A stretch of 64,000 nt of DNA from contig NC_079485.1 in the NCBI RefSeq assembly GCF_026230105.1, forward strand, positions 15,446,872 to 15,510,871, read 5' to 3'. Made by a program: the position numbers and the translations under genes. Positions 12,889-27,100 of the stretch are shown here, one piece after another. Positions within the stretch are counted from its first letter, which is position 1, and each line of letters opens with the position of its first letter. This DNA is from Diorhabda sublineata (Eukaryota > Arthropoda > Insecta > Coleoptera > Chrysomelidae). The notes under the pieces were generated by a model. It had not been told where the DNA came from. It searched no databases and saw nothing but the letters and a program-made list of their open reading frames with translations.

Positions 12889-13316
12889 ATGACCATGTTG
12901 AGTGCAGATGCTCAGATCAGATATTTAGTGCAGTGGTTTCAAGAATGGAGTGAACTACAAAGATCTGATTTTTTGCCGATTTTGGCTGAAAAATATGCAA
13001 ATAAAGCATATGTTAATGGAATCATCAACAGTATTTCAAATGTTGATTGTAGAGATAAACCCATGTCCTTGTTTGAATGCAGAGTAAGTACTTTAATTCC
13101 TTATTTCTGAATGAAGAAGTCATCAAATTTATATTTCAGGTAAAATTATTTAAAGAATGGTTTATACATTGGACTGCAGATCAAAAGCACAATTTTATCT
13201 CGCAAATTTCAGATATAGATACTGCTTTTGCGGAAAAATTGAATGAAGAAATTCAAAACGGGGTAGTTCATGAATCCAACCATCAACTTAATGGAGAGGA
13301 TATTTTGGAAGACTAA
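12889..13316 (+). CDS. DUF4508 family protein (C14orf119-like), two exons
   Basis: Exons are 12,889-13,083 and 13,140-13,316, joined in phase 0 across a GTAAGT donor and a TTTCAG acceptor, giving 123 residues. The protein resembles human C14orf119 (DUF4508), a small protein of unknown function. The two repeated-looking helical blocks IRYLVQWFQEWSELQRSDFL and LFKEWFIHWTADQKHNFI (each W-x(3)-W near an aromatic pair), with a CxDKPMSLFECR segment between them, are the family signature. I chose the ATG at 12,889, where similarity begins. The open frame extends 12 codons upstream only through a non-ATG codon and then meets an acceptor, consistent with a 5' UTR intron from about 12,699 to 12,848. 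It is divergent from NDUFS5. The family assignment comes from memory of the human protein. Confidence 0.85.
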
Positions 13317-14379
13317 ATATTTCCAAGAATGATACTAATGTTTTTTGACATTATAAATTGGATTTGAATTTATATTTTTTGCACTGATTTCATTATCTTT
13401 AGGTTTAAATCTGTTTTTGATTTTATAATTATTAATCAAGGGTAGGCAATATTTAATTGGCTCTGTATCAAATCCCTGGATCCAAATAATTATGTTTATC
13501 CTGATTTTTTGATACATATTCCTTTAAAACAAGTCTCACAATAAGCGAATAGTATTTAATGTGATATTTTTGTAGATGATATTTATATTAGCTATAATTT
13601 GAATATTTATAAGGTATTTCTATGGAGGTATAATGTTATTTATAAATATTTATAATTTTTTTAACTCATCTAAACCAGTGTAGCTACTATTTTTCAGTCT
13701 GTCTCAGTGACATATGATAATTAAACTTTTTTGTTATAATGATGTTTTTTTTTCATTCCAATATTTCATGTGCATTTTAAGAAAAAGTAAACAAAATTCG
13801 ATCTGAAGTGTACTATTATATATTAATTCAAGACATTACCAAAATTAAACATATCGTTGACAAATCATTGTAAATAATTCAATTAACACAATTTGCTCTT
13901 ACATTATCGATCAAGATTACAAAATTGATAACCAAGTTATTATCTGTCCACTTTTAGTTTCCAAAGACAATAAAAACATGCCTAAGGCACCATATTGTAT
14001 AGTATGAATCGCCAACAGAAATTAGAATTTAGGACTCAATCCTTCCTCTGTGGTTATCGAAAACAACTAAATTTCATTCCAAATTTAAAGAATAACAATA
14101 ATAGTTTAAAAACTTGATAACTTTTTTTACAATTAAAAGACTGAGTTATCTATGGACTCGAGAATACTAAAGACTTTAAATCAGGCATGGATCAACGATT
14201 ATGGAAGACACAGTATGATCAGTATAAAATTCCAAATTACTTAGATAGCTGTTGTGGTAACATAAATGTACATTTACACTTTATATGTAGTGAGTTACAT
14301 CCATTTGATATCAATTGTACAAATAGACCAGATGGACATAGATATCCCATTGGAAATGATAATAAACGACCGCCAGAGT

Positions 14380-15060
14380 TTTCGAAGTTAGTCCGAGAAG
14401 ATGGATTAAATGTTTGTGAACCAAGATGCAAGCTCTTCATAACACCAGAAACATCACTCACCATTTTCAGGTAGAGTTGTTCGCAATAAACAAATGTGCT
14501 CAGGAGTGTTTGGATATATAGAAAATGCATTCACATTTTCTCAGATAGCCAAGTGGTTTTGAAGATACTAAAAGCTATTAAGTGCACAGATAAGCTAGTG
14601 TGAAAGTACAAATAAACTCTAAAAGTACTAGCTTACAAAAACAAAGTAACCCTAATTGGGCTACTAGTTCACTGTGGTATACCATACAATGAGAAAGCAG
14701 ACTTGCTATAAAAGAGGCAACTACTCCATACTTATGACCAGAGTCTTATTGTGGCCTCATGAGATGCCACATCAATTATGCACTAAGCATGTTACTAGAG
14801 AAACCTCAAACCTAAGGTCCAATCAAATCAACTAAAAAGGCTGGGGAATTTTTCGTAATCACCAGAAACGACATCAAACCAGTGGTCGGTCTTTTGATAG
14901 ATCAAATACCACCTTAAAACAAAAGGCATGGTAGAGACAATAACTGCAAATTTTGCGAGTAAGCCATCGAGAGAAAACAGAGCATCTAGCCTGCGAATGT
15001 CCTGTCTATTTCTGTATTTAGGTACCTTATCAGACATTACAGCGAAAGCAACATATATTG
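14380..15060 (+). mobile_element. LINE 3'-end relic (RNase H and Cys-rich tail), copy 1
   Basis: Broken frames on the plus strand spell parts of the RNase H domain and tail of a jockey/I-like non-LTR retrotransposon: a segment like FQVELFAIN near 14,467, one like HCGIPYNEKADL near 14,670-14,710, and a zinc-knuckle-like tail with CKFCE and HLACECP near 14,950-15,010. Many stops and shifts break it. The 16.4-17.0 kb relic has the same blocks in the same order, so both derive from one LINE family. Confidence 0.7.
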
Positions 15061-16229
15061 AAATATAATAAAAAATGTTAATCTATGGCTACTGGAATGA
15101 GTGAAATGGATATGAGACTATACTCAATTTGCTCCAAAATGTTAATAACTGTTGAATTTTCAGGTCTAAACCTTATAAAAAAAGTAAAAGTATATTTCTA
15201 AAATGTTATACTCTCTTGAGAAATCTCATATCTACAATCTCCAGAAATGAAGACCATCTTCATATATGTCTTCTGCAACGTTTACTGTTTACATTTCTTG
15301 AATACCTTTAACACAGTAAACCAAAAAAAATATCTTGTTACTTATGAGAGTAGAGACAATAATATTGTGTAATACTTATAGCAATAATTATTGTTTCTTC
15401 TGTGGTTTGTCAACACAAAATTACCTAATTTATAGGTTAACTAAAGATTAAATCAATTTAAGCCCTCGATTCCGTTTAAAGACTTTTAAACTTGGTTTAA
15501 CACACAGTGCAATTCAAAAAACTGTTAAAATATAAACCATTGTTAGTGGCAATTAGATCTCCACACAGAATCTTCGTTATTTAATATTCTATTATTGCCT
15601 TCCAATAGTTTAGGTAAATAATAAATCAAAAATAAGGTTAAGTAATTAAAGCGACAATAATTGTCTTCTTAACATTAAAAAAGTTTATTTTATGTATTAT
15701 ATTAAAATAAAACAATTTTAGTTGTTGAAATAATTTGTTTTAATAGATAAAATTACATAGTTAAAATTTAATTTCAGTATATATAGACGGATTATCACAG
15801 CCCAAGTCACAGCTACATTTTCTAAATTTCACGAAGGAAATATGTTGCGGTAATTTCAAAATTAGGATTACATAAGAACTTTAACACTAGGCTTAGTTAA
15901 ATTAAATATTGAAAGTGAAATTAGAAAAAACCACAAACGAAAATAAAACATAATTGAAAGGGAAAAGGAACATAACCTATAAGATGAAATAGTGAAAAAC
16001 GAGGAACTCAATGAATTAATCAAGATGACAAAAAAAGATGTAGAGAAAGAAATAGAATGGAGTGTATAAGTTTCCAGGAAATTATGGAAGTAAAGTCTCA
16101 TTTGAGATCAACAAGAAACTAAAATATTACACTAGTATTTCGACAATTCTCCTGCTAAACTTAAAAGTACTGGTACTAGATGTGATTACATGTCCATCTA
16201 CCCTAATTTAAGAGGGATTTAGCGGCTCC
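15061..16229. other. Unassigned AT-rich spacer
   Basis: No exon, RNA gene or clear repeat boundary is visible between the two LINE relics. A minus-strand open frame at 15,868-16,101 is low-complexity Ser/Phe-rich and without family features. Confidence 0.5.
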
Positions 16230-16429
16230 CAAGGCTAATCAAGGCAGTAAAACTAAAGCCAGGAAATCTGATACGTCACTAAGGATTCTAAAACTAATAA
16301 AGCTAGAAAGCAGTAACAAATCAATGGACCTAATGTACAGTATTACAGACACAGATATCCCATTCAATGATCGTAAGCATGGGTCAAAACACATCTTTCT
16401 GTTATACAGATAGTTAAAAGTGGGAGTAA

Positions 16430-17010
16430 GAAGCTGGATTAGGCTTTTTTGTATCAGAATGCGAGCTCTTCATACCATCAAGAAAAGCACTCACTGCTTT
16501 TCAGGCAGAATTGCTAGCAATAAACTTCCCTAGAAAACCAAACTGCCTTAAGGTCACTGAATAATATATAGTGAACGTCCAAGCAAATGTGGGAGTGCAA
16601 ACTAACTCTAAAAGAACCAGCTAGCAACAAAGTATGTAGTTACTAGGCCACTGGGGATACCAGGCAAGGAGAAAGCTGACAGCCTTGTCAAAAAAGAGGC
16701 AAAAACTCCATACTTAGGACCAGAGCCTTACAGTAACCTTATGAGGTGTCATATCAACAACGAACTGAATTCCAGTTCTAACCCAATCCAAAACATTCAT
16801 AATCATATTAGTTAAGAAGTCTGAGGCAGTTCTCGTGAGACCAGAAACAACATTAAACTAGTTGGCGGTCTTCTCACTGCTTCATCAAACATCATCTAAA
16901 GACGACAGGCTTGGAAGAGGATGACACCTGAAGATTTTGCAAACAAGCCATGGAAAAAGCAGAGCGTCTACTCTGTAAATATCCTGCTCACTTCAGCAAA
17001 AGGCTTAAGT
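16430..17010 (+). mobile_element. LINE 3'-end relic (RNase H and Cys-rich tail), copy 2
   Basis: The order matches copy 1: an AFQAELLAIN-like segment near 16,495-16,525, a GIPGKEKADSLVKKEAKTP segment near 16,650-16,710 (the conserved GxxGNExADxLAK block of LINE RNase H), then a tail with CRFCKQAMEKAERLLCKYPA near 16,930-16,990. Frame changes and stops show it is dead. The short open frame from 16,950 is this tail, not a host gene. Confidence 0.75.
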
Positions 17011-17507
17011 ACTTTGGAGAAGTAGTACTAATTTGTGGGAATTGCCTGTTTTGGGGAGAGTTTACATATTTTGGAAGCAAAACAATGAAATGTAGACTCC
17101 TGTACAAAACATCTTCTATTTTGCAACAAAACGCGGGTTATTAATATACAAACTATAACTGTAGGATTATAAAATGTACCAAGTTTTTATGTGCGGTTTT
17201 TAGGTCACTTAAGATGGAAGATTTGCTAAAATGAATTGGATTAGAAACACATAAAATCACATCTAGTCCCCATAGTTATTGGACACCCGGTAGATATATT
17301 TTTTTTAAAGCAAATTGATTCCCAGTTCTGAAATTATAGCAACAAATATAAGTCTTACGAATAAACAGAAATAATTAAAATATATAATAAATTTGATTTT
17401 GGTATGTAAATGGTACATGTTTTCATTCTGTATTAAGAATATAATTATAATCTTATTATAAATCGTTGAATAAATAGAAAAAAAAACATAAATAAATACT
17501 AAAAATT

Positions 17508-20500
17508 TTAGGATTCTTTGGGGGAACGAGAGGGGGACTGAGCATAATTTTGTAGAACTTTTTGGCATAGAGCTTTTATAGCTGGTTGATTGAGTAGTTC
17601 AGCTTCTCTCGATATCCTCCGTACATCTGACATACGTTTATATTTAACAGCTAAAAAGTACGCTGTTTTTAAATGTCCAACATCTATATATGCAGCAATC
17701 TAAAAAAAAGCAATATAAAATAATTATAACTAACAAAGTAAAACCATCCTATATACAAACCTTAGTCGCCTTATGAAATATCAACTTGATCAAGTTCTCT
17801 ACTTTGGCACCAGGGACATTGGCTTTTACTGAAGTTACCACTGCAAGATGCAACATTTCATCACAAGTATCTACGATTGAGATATCATTGCTCTCTTTGA
17901 TACAATTCACCAACTCAGCTATACTGGAATATTTTTGTTCTTTCACTAATTGTTTACAGGCTTCGCAATATATTTTCGCAGGTTTCAAGGAGAAATCTTG
18001 GATTAATCTAAAATAAAACAAACCCTTCAGTGCTCAAATATAAGATTTCACAGTACCAATATAATTCCAAAAAGATATTTATATAAATCACTGTAAGTAG
18101 GGACAATTAAACATGTAATTATTATGATGAATAATGTTGAAACAAAAATAGTTTCAAATGATATAACACACATAAATGAATGTACAGGGAGTTAATGCCC
18201 GGTCGGAGGATGTAAATTCGGCCAAATTAATTACCTGTTGTACAGTTTCACAGAAGTCGTTTTAAATTCACTAGTAAATTCGGCCAAAAATTGTCACAGG
18301 CTAGGTTACAGTTAATAAAATCGGCTGCTTGGTTTTGTGCTGTGTAAATAATCTGTCATGTACTTTACAATGTTTAGTTTTTAGTTAATATTTCTTTAAT
18401 TATTTTTAAAATTTCCTAATTTTGTTTTATTTGTATAAATTTTTGAAAATATAAGTTTACATATATAATCTGACAGTTGTATATACACGGCTATACATTC
18501 TATTGAGAATTGAAGCCGCGCAAATTGAGCTCTTCTGATCCTGTATTTTTTGGGTGGTCTGCCTATATTTTATCCCTACTTAATTACAGTTTATCACATA
18601 TTTTTGAAGCTTCGACTATTGTTCTCCATTTCTTTCTGTCCTGCATCTGTTTGTTTCAGTTACATATCCTACAGTTTTTCCATTCTTTTATTGTGTCCGT
18701 ACCATTGTATTCTTTTTACTTTAATTATATTTACAACATCCTCATTTTCTAATATATTCTTAATTTCATACTTCATAAGACATCTACTCATTATTTCAAA
18801 CTTTAACCGGTCCATGGATTTTCCTAATTATTCTCCTCCCATATATCCTTAGTTATATACTGAATTGAAATATTTTTATATCCAGTTCAGTTTTTTTTTG
18901 TTTTAAAATAGCACCCTAAAATCTGACCGGGTTTAAGTGCACAAATATTACATCCCAAATTTCTTTGGCCGAATTTACTACATTAATATGTCATATAAGT
19001 GCTATCTGGCCGAATTTCGTATACTAATATGTCATGTAAATGCTATCTGGCCGAATTTTCTTACGTTCTTATTTTATGAAAGTAGTGTTTGATAAGAAAG
19101 AAGCAAAAACCATAGCTTTAGGATGTAGAATGTGGAAATAAATAAGTAAATATGCTGAGCAGATATTTTAAATTTTTTATTGTTCATTCATGACATGAGA
19201 AACATGTATCACAAGTAATAATTGAACGCTCTAAATCAACAAATGTTTTACATTCAACACAACTTTTTTGCTTTTTTCCAGGTTTGTCTTCGGTTTTTTC
19301 GTCCCAGAGTTGAGTTTTCCAGTTAATTCAGAGATTTTAATTCTTACAATGACAGAAAGCATCAAATTAATTTGTCGAAGTTTTAAATGTCGAAGAAGAA
19401 GACCTCTTCCCAATTTTATCATTTCGAGGTTGCTTCTGAATTGGAATAGATAACTGCAAAGGCGTTTATTGAAGCTATAATCATCTAAAATCGTTTCCTT
19501 GGGTCTGTTCAATTAAAGTTTAAAGCTTTTCGCCTCAGTTTTTGGTGGGTACATTTCACAATATCTGATAGCACGCCGTAAAAAGGAGTCGCCAACACTC
19601 CAGTGGTTCGTTGAGATCTCGAAAAGGACGTTTCACGCCTGTCAAATGAGTAATTATATCCACATCTATGCCGATAAAATAATTAACGTGTTCCTCCCAT
19701 TCAGTTATATCCATATCTTCAGTTATTTCTTGTTCGGTGTCCGAGCCTGTAGATCTCTTACTGATATGGTCTTCTGCTGTTTCTGAGCCCAATTCTATGT
19801 CTGAACAATGTTCTGTTTCCTCCCTTAACGTTTTTGTTCCTCTTTATAGGACATACAGAATAAAAAAAACTTCCTTTTCCGAAAAGCAAACATGAAATAA
19901 TTACCTTGAAAAAGAATGGCCTAATAGATGAAAAATAGAAGGTATGGTGGGGGTATGACGCCAAAATCTTATAAACACTAAACGTACGGTGGAGTATGAG
20001 ATAAATGCTGTAATAAACATGGATATATCTCCTACGGCAGTCCACTGTATACTGAAATAAATAGTTGTTGCACGTTAACAAGTATAAAACGAAGATACTA
20101 GAGGACTCGCGAAGTTTGTGTATGTTAGCTGATTGTTATAGCATTTTAAAGTTAGCTAGTTATCGATTGAAAACAGCTGTGGAATTTAATTTCACGGCCG
20201 GATAGCGAGGCATACTTCATTAGATTAGGGATAAACGAATTTCATTAGATAAAGAATTTATTGTTTTATAAAAACAACAATGCAACGTTTCGAGTTACAC
20301 CAAAAAATAATAGAAAACTTAATATTTTAATGAGTTTGTAATATCTAATTTTTTTGTTAGGTTAGTAATAAAATAATGACGTCTAAATCTTTCTTGTTTT
20401 ATTTTGTTATACTGGACTAGAAGTGGTTATTTTTTAGTATGTCAATAATAGCATATGAATTTTTTGTAGTCTAAATTGGGGAGGAAAATGAAATTTGTAT

Positions 20501-21088
20501 TCCCAACAACACAGTTGAGACAAAATGAGAAAAAAATTAGCTTAGGACTTTGTGCTAATCTTATCAAAATCCTGGCTGTCGTTGAGGAACACACACTCAC
20601 TGCACCAGAAAATACTTGGTTTTCAATAATGGAGAGGTATCCATTTTGGAATTGACTTACTATTAAAAATCAATATCGAAATGGGAAAGGGATATGAAAT
20701 TTTTGTCCCAAACTACAAACCTGAGATAAAAATTTCTGTCTGTAATTAAAACTCACTTTGAAGCGAGAGCGAATCCTTCTTTAATTTCCTGTCCACAAAC
20801 AATAACCAACACTGCCAAGTTTATTATGTCTTGCGTTGAACCAAACAGAGTAGGAGGAATTTTTGGTTTCTCTTCATTATTTTTACATGCACTTGCTAAA
20901 AATTTCACAAAGATAAATTTTAAAGGCGAATCAAACAAATGATACAATTAAATAGAAAAGTGAACAACTTTATCGATTTGAATATATTTAGTGTATATGT
21001 TACGGTAAAACTAATTAATTCTGTGATTATATAAAATTATCGGTGATTATACATAATTACCACTGAAATTGGTAAATGTGATGAATTA

Positions 21089-21181
<93 letters not shown>

Positions 21182-24100
21182 TAATTTATCATATTTATAT
21201 CAATTATTCAGTGCTACAAGTACTTGCTACTAATCCTCATGACATAACAATACGAATAAAAGTGTGATAAGCCTCTATGTGTAGTAGTAGCTTTGTGGAC
21301 TACCAAGAACCGTTATGCACATACGCTTTCTGATAGGCCCGTTGTTTCCCACTAAAAATTACTATCCTTAAAGAAGCCGATGAGGTGCTTTGGCTTGAAG
21401 CTTTCATCACTTGTATTGGAGTATACAGATAATCCTTCTTTTATTAATCACAATAGCGCCTCCAAAAAATAGTGTAAGAATTGCAAACACTACTAAACAG
21501 TACAGTGAAACGTTTCAAAAGATGAAGAATCAAATTCAATTGTGCAAAATCACAAGTTATATTTTCAATCATACAACACATGATAAAAAATCTATTTATA
21601 TTAACAACATAATACATTTGACTATCAACAATAAACTTAAACTTAAGAAAAATTTAGAAAACTAAGAAGAATGTATTAACCAAGGAAGTAGAACATAAGC
21701 ACAATCAAGAATTTTCCTCAATTTTGCCCCTTGTTCAGTTTCTGCTGCATGCATATATCTATCTTTTAGATGCCATGAACATGGGAAACATTATATTGAA
21801 GGAGAATTATTACTACTACCTTCTGATGTTTGTTTCTCCATTTCCATATAAACCTGCATAGGTTTCCCTTCTTGATCTTCACATTTTGCCAAAAATTCTG
21901 TAACTTCAATTTGCCTACCCATGGTTTTGATATGTTTGCATATGTCTTTTGTACTCATTTTCATCACTAATGAAGGATTTGCAATGCTCTTTTCTTCAAA
22001 ACTAGTTTGTGAAGCTGGAGTCAATTTTGTAACTGAAAGCATAAATACTTAGTATTAAATTTAAAAAAAGTCAGAGCTTCATTTCCGTTCAACCACAAAT
22101 GTTTTTGGATTGTTAGTATTAAATCAAAATTCTGAGATCAATTACATATGCAAATTTTTTACCTGTTGCCACATCAATCCACTCTTCTTGTTCAGCACCG
22201 TATCTCAAGTGTTGCTCTGCCATGTTAAGAAATTGCGAGTTCTTTAATAAATCTTTAAATGTTGAGGCGTTTTCTTGATAAAATCGCATACATGTCATAG
22301 CAGCTCTAACAGAATCTCCCATAAACTGTTGCAATTGGTAAAGTGAATGCAACATGTTAAATTGTTCCAAATGTCTACAAATGTGCATCAAATAGTCCTA
22401 AAACATTGAAATTGTTTCTAATTCTTTATCTCGAGAAATGAAATTTTCTTTAGTTATAATGAGAGAAATAGTCACTATGCTATACAGTGTGAGAAAATAT
22501 TTTTTCAGTTACTGTATATAATTATTTAGAAAATACCGAAGCACTATAAATTTTATTTATAAACAGGCAGTAACTATGTTGAAATTTCGGAATCATGTGA
22601 AAAACAAATTGTTAATTTTTAGTTTTTGAGTTTATTTAGAAGAATATTTGCGATAAACTTTGTAACATTTTCGAACACACCTTCAGTCATTTGAAAAATT
22701 GTGTTGTATTTAAAACCCCTCATTTTTGAAAGGGTAAATATTGTTTTATATCGTTTGGAGTGTCTCTTCTTCTCCTTTTAAAAATGTTAAGTTTGTTACA
22801 AATATTAACAAACAAAAAATTAAATCATTGGATTATCAAAATTTTTATAGTTATGATGATGTTCTCAAGTCATTAGCAGCAACCATTTTGAAGATAAACT
22901 TTTTTTAATTTTTATTCACATTAAGAAAAGAAAAACTGTTAATTTACAGTTCATGAGTTTATTTTAACGAATTTTTGCAATAAACTTTATAGACTTCTTT
23001 TTTATATTTTTACTTACATTATGAAGAACTGTTAACTTTTAATTCATGGGTTTATTTTAGAATAGACTTTCCAAACGATATATCACAAGTCAATAATTTA
23101 AAACATTGAGGGTTATATTTATCATTACAAGATGATTGAAGTTATAGAACACTTTTTAATTGAAGAATATCAATTTATAAATAGAAATAATAGCTTTTCA
23201 ACACTGTATATTAATGATATACGAGGTGTGTGAGACAAGTAATGAGGCTAGCAACTTAAAGCTTTCCAGCAACAAATTACTACCGTCTACTATTTTTGAG
23301 TGTCGTCAGTGAAGTTGTGTTTTTGTTGATTGATCAAAATTTACAGTAACATTATGTAATTAAATTTTACATTATAGTTGATGAAAATCCACGTGGAACT
23401 TTTGACAAGCCGAAGCGAGGGTAGCATAATCATTTTTTGAATACCTAAAAGATAATAAACATCAAAAACTGAAAAAAAACATTGAATATGTATCAAAAAA
23501 TCTCACAATTGAAGAGAAATATAATCGAAAAAACATGTTTGTTAATATTATAGAAATAATATCCAATCACCAACAACTACTAATGATTTGAATCCTTTTG
23601 ACTTTTTCTTTCTTCCCAAAACACGTTTTATCTAAATACAATCAAAAGATTGTTAAAACAGTCTGTCAATAGGGGAAGCTATAATTCCACTAGTGTATAG
23701 TATGCTTTGGTAAATAAAAATCTGTCTTATTACTTTTCTCTATATAATTTAATATTCTTATTTTTACTTACTTTCCAAACATCCAAACTGGAGTTAATCA
23801 GAGACATTTTTTCTTGTAAAATTCCAATAACTCCTTCTTTAAGACAGTGCATATAAATTTCTACGAACGTATCGGTTCCTAAACGATTATCAATGATGTT
23901 GGTCAAAGCTAAATAAATGTCGCCGTGTTTAATATAAAATTCCAAGAGACTAAGACGAGTTCCATATCTGGTTAAATAATAAACACATTCGTTGTAGAAT
24001 AGTCTGCATAACGGGGGTCCAGAAGTATGAGATTTCTTTTCGATTTGTACAGGTTGGTAATAAAGTTGCGAAGAAATGTTTTTTAAATTTTTCATTTTAT

Positions 24101-27100
24101 TCGATATACAAACAGCCAAATCTTGTTGATGGTTAGTAATATTTTCATTTATTGTAAATTCTTTTTGATCTATATCTCTGGTATTAGATTCTAAAATTTG
24201 TATTATTTCTGTTAATAACGGAGGATCCTTTGACTTTTTAGACTCTGAAAAGTTTATATTATTCGATGTTTTGGTAAATTTACGAGATCCAAATTGAGTT
24301 TCACTATTGTCGTTTTGTAGAGAATTTTCGTAATGCGCTGTCTTATCCAGGCATCGCTGGAATTTCTCTCTAGCAACTACCAAACTGCCTGCTTTTAAGC
24401 AACTTTTACCCCATGCTGCAAATACGCCTAAAATGTCAAAAAACATTAAATATAAATTCATTGTACTATTTTCTTTCTGTCATAAGAAAAAAAATTAAGA
24501 CTAACTATAATCTTTAATCTAAATCAAAATGAAAACTTATTATACTGATCAATGGAATTATCTAGTAAGCCTACAGCAGCACTTATATCTATGAAGCTGT
24601 AGATAACACAACTTGGACAAGAAATAATAAGAAAACTAAGTAGATAAGTCTTTCTACAACACCTGTTAAAGGTTTAAATTACACCAGACCAAAAGATTGG
24701 TACAACAAAAATAAGCAAGCAACAGAGCCTACAAAGATTATAAGTCCCAATGAAGTAAAAAAACAATAAAAAACACCGGAGCTGCTCTGGTAACTCCACT
24801 ATTCAAAGAAAGCTATATACACTCGTGAGCAAAAAAATCGACTCAGGCGACAATCTTGCAATCACATATAACCAGTAAAAGCACTGAACACGAAATTTTA
24901 AAGCTTCAAAATGACATAAAATATTGTAATGTTTTTTGCTCTGACAGTCGGTATACTTGTTTACAATAGTGCTAGCTGGTAACTGACCCTTGTAAAAGGT
25001 AGTTCACAACTATTAGTTAGCCATCAAATATCAACCGATACACATCTCCTTTAACAACAAACGAGAATTCAATTTGAAAATGGACAAAACAAGTGATAAA
25101 GCTGCTCAAGCGGTGACAAGACCAGAGTCAGCGAGAAATGGTCAGTGCGCTGAACACGAGTCAGTCTGCTTCTTTCAGAGTTTATCGTCATTACTATAAG
25201 ACTGGTTATTTTCATCAAAAACGCTGTTCTGGAAGGAAAAACTGCACATCCTATATAGATTACAGATTCATTGGCAGCACATCAGTGAAAAATCGGGCCC
25301 TCACTGGTGTTCAAGTCAAACTAAAGTTCATAGAAACGCGAGGAGTAGCTGGACAGTCAATGAAGACTTAAGGCAGCTAAACATGAGCCAAAAAGACCAG
25401 TTACTAACCCCAAAATATTGGTCTAATGATAGAAGTAAATTGTATGTATTCTTCGATGTCAACTTGAGAGCCCTACCTTTAACAACCCCATAGGAATGTT
25501 AAATGAAAATCGTCAACGATTGAAACGGAAAATATTGTTTTATTCGTTTGGAATGTCTCTTTTTTTCTAGTAAATAATGTTAAATTTGTTACAAATATTA
25601 ACAAACAAAAAATTAAATCATGTGATAGTTATAAATTACGTTCCATCATTCACAGCGACCATTTTGAATGTCAACTTATTTTTTTTTTGTTTATATACAA
25701 TACAAATTGGACATGAAATAATATGAAAACAAAGTTTTTCCACAACACCTATCATCAAAGGTTCAAATCAGGCCAACATATTAGTACAATAAAAATAACC
25801 AAGCAATAAAGCCTAAAAAGACCCTAGGAAGTCAAAAAAAGAAATAACATTAAAAAAAACATAAGACTGTTTTGGTAACTCACAATTAGAAGAGGTTAAT
25901 ATGAAAAAAATAACAGTAAACACAGAGAGAAAAAACTACCTTAAACAAAGGGAATGAAAGAAATGAAAAGAATTTTGGAAAGATAGATAGCATTGAGTTA
26001 ATATTAAAGAAAGAGTACATCTTTATACCATCCTCTATCTCTGATTAGATCTTTGGTATTAACTCTATGCATCAAACACCAATTATAAGCGAGTAAAGAG
26101 AGATAGCCAGTGATAAACCCATGCCCTTTATCTCACTACCAGCAGTTTCTATTCTTAATATTAACTCTATGTTAGATAGAAATAAAATTTAAGTAAGTAA
26201 TATACAAAAATTATGCAATTTTGACTCTAATCTTTAATTATATTCAAGAAAGAATTGAATGAATCCTTTTAGGATCCCAGAAGAAAATTTTGTTATAGGG
26301 AAAAATAAATCATATTTTCATCTGAATTTATTTATTACTGATTTGTATTTACCTGCATTATCAAGTCCTGCTTTAGTAGATACTTCCAAAGCTAAATTCC
26401 ATTGTTCACTTTCCAGCAGTTTGTCACGTACCCGTCTTAAAACTGAAGCATCTATGAAATTTCCTTGGGAGTATTTACATGGTACAGGAAGTAAATTAAA
26501 ACAACCTCTTTCGGCTAATAAACCGAGTAAGTCTGCTTGAGATATAATTCTATCCACCAAAGCTGTACCGTTGTGTAAGCTACATTCTATTGAAGACATT
26601 TTAGCTGCCAGCGCTAAAGTTCTAGAAAATAAAACCAGTCAAAAACATTTAAAATGATTGATCAACTTGATCTATTTTGAGTAAATTAAAAAAAAAATGA
26701 GTTGGTGAGTTAAGGGTGTCATATTTACTGCACAGATTGGTAAAGCTGTATTTTTTCGTGTTTGGTTTAGTCCTAAACAATATAATGAGCATATGCCACA
26801 ATTATTTGTGTATCAAGACGTACTTCAACATTTTAATAATGAGCATATAGTCGATTTCTTGTGTGGGTTCTTGATTGGGTAGTACTAATTTCAACATCAT
26901 GTTACAATGGTCCAAAAGAAATCTAAAACAAAGACATTTATCATTTCTAATATTATCATAGCTACTAAAACGACTCATTTAATTGTTAAAAAAGGTGGAG
27001 GGGATGATTTTAGGGGCTTCTAACAAAATGAAACAGGTATAGTTCCTTCTAAAATATTATATCTTGACTTACTGCCTGGAAATCAACAATAGTCTATGGA

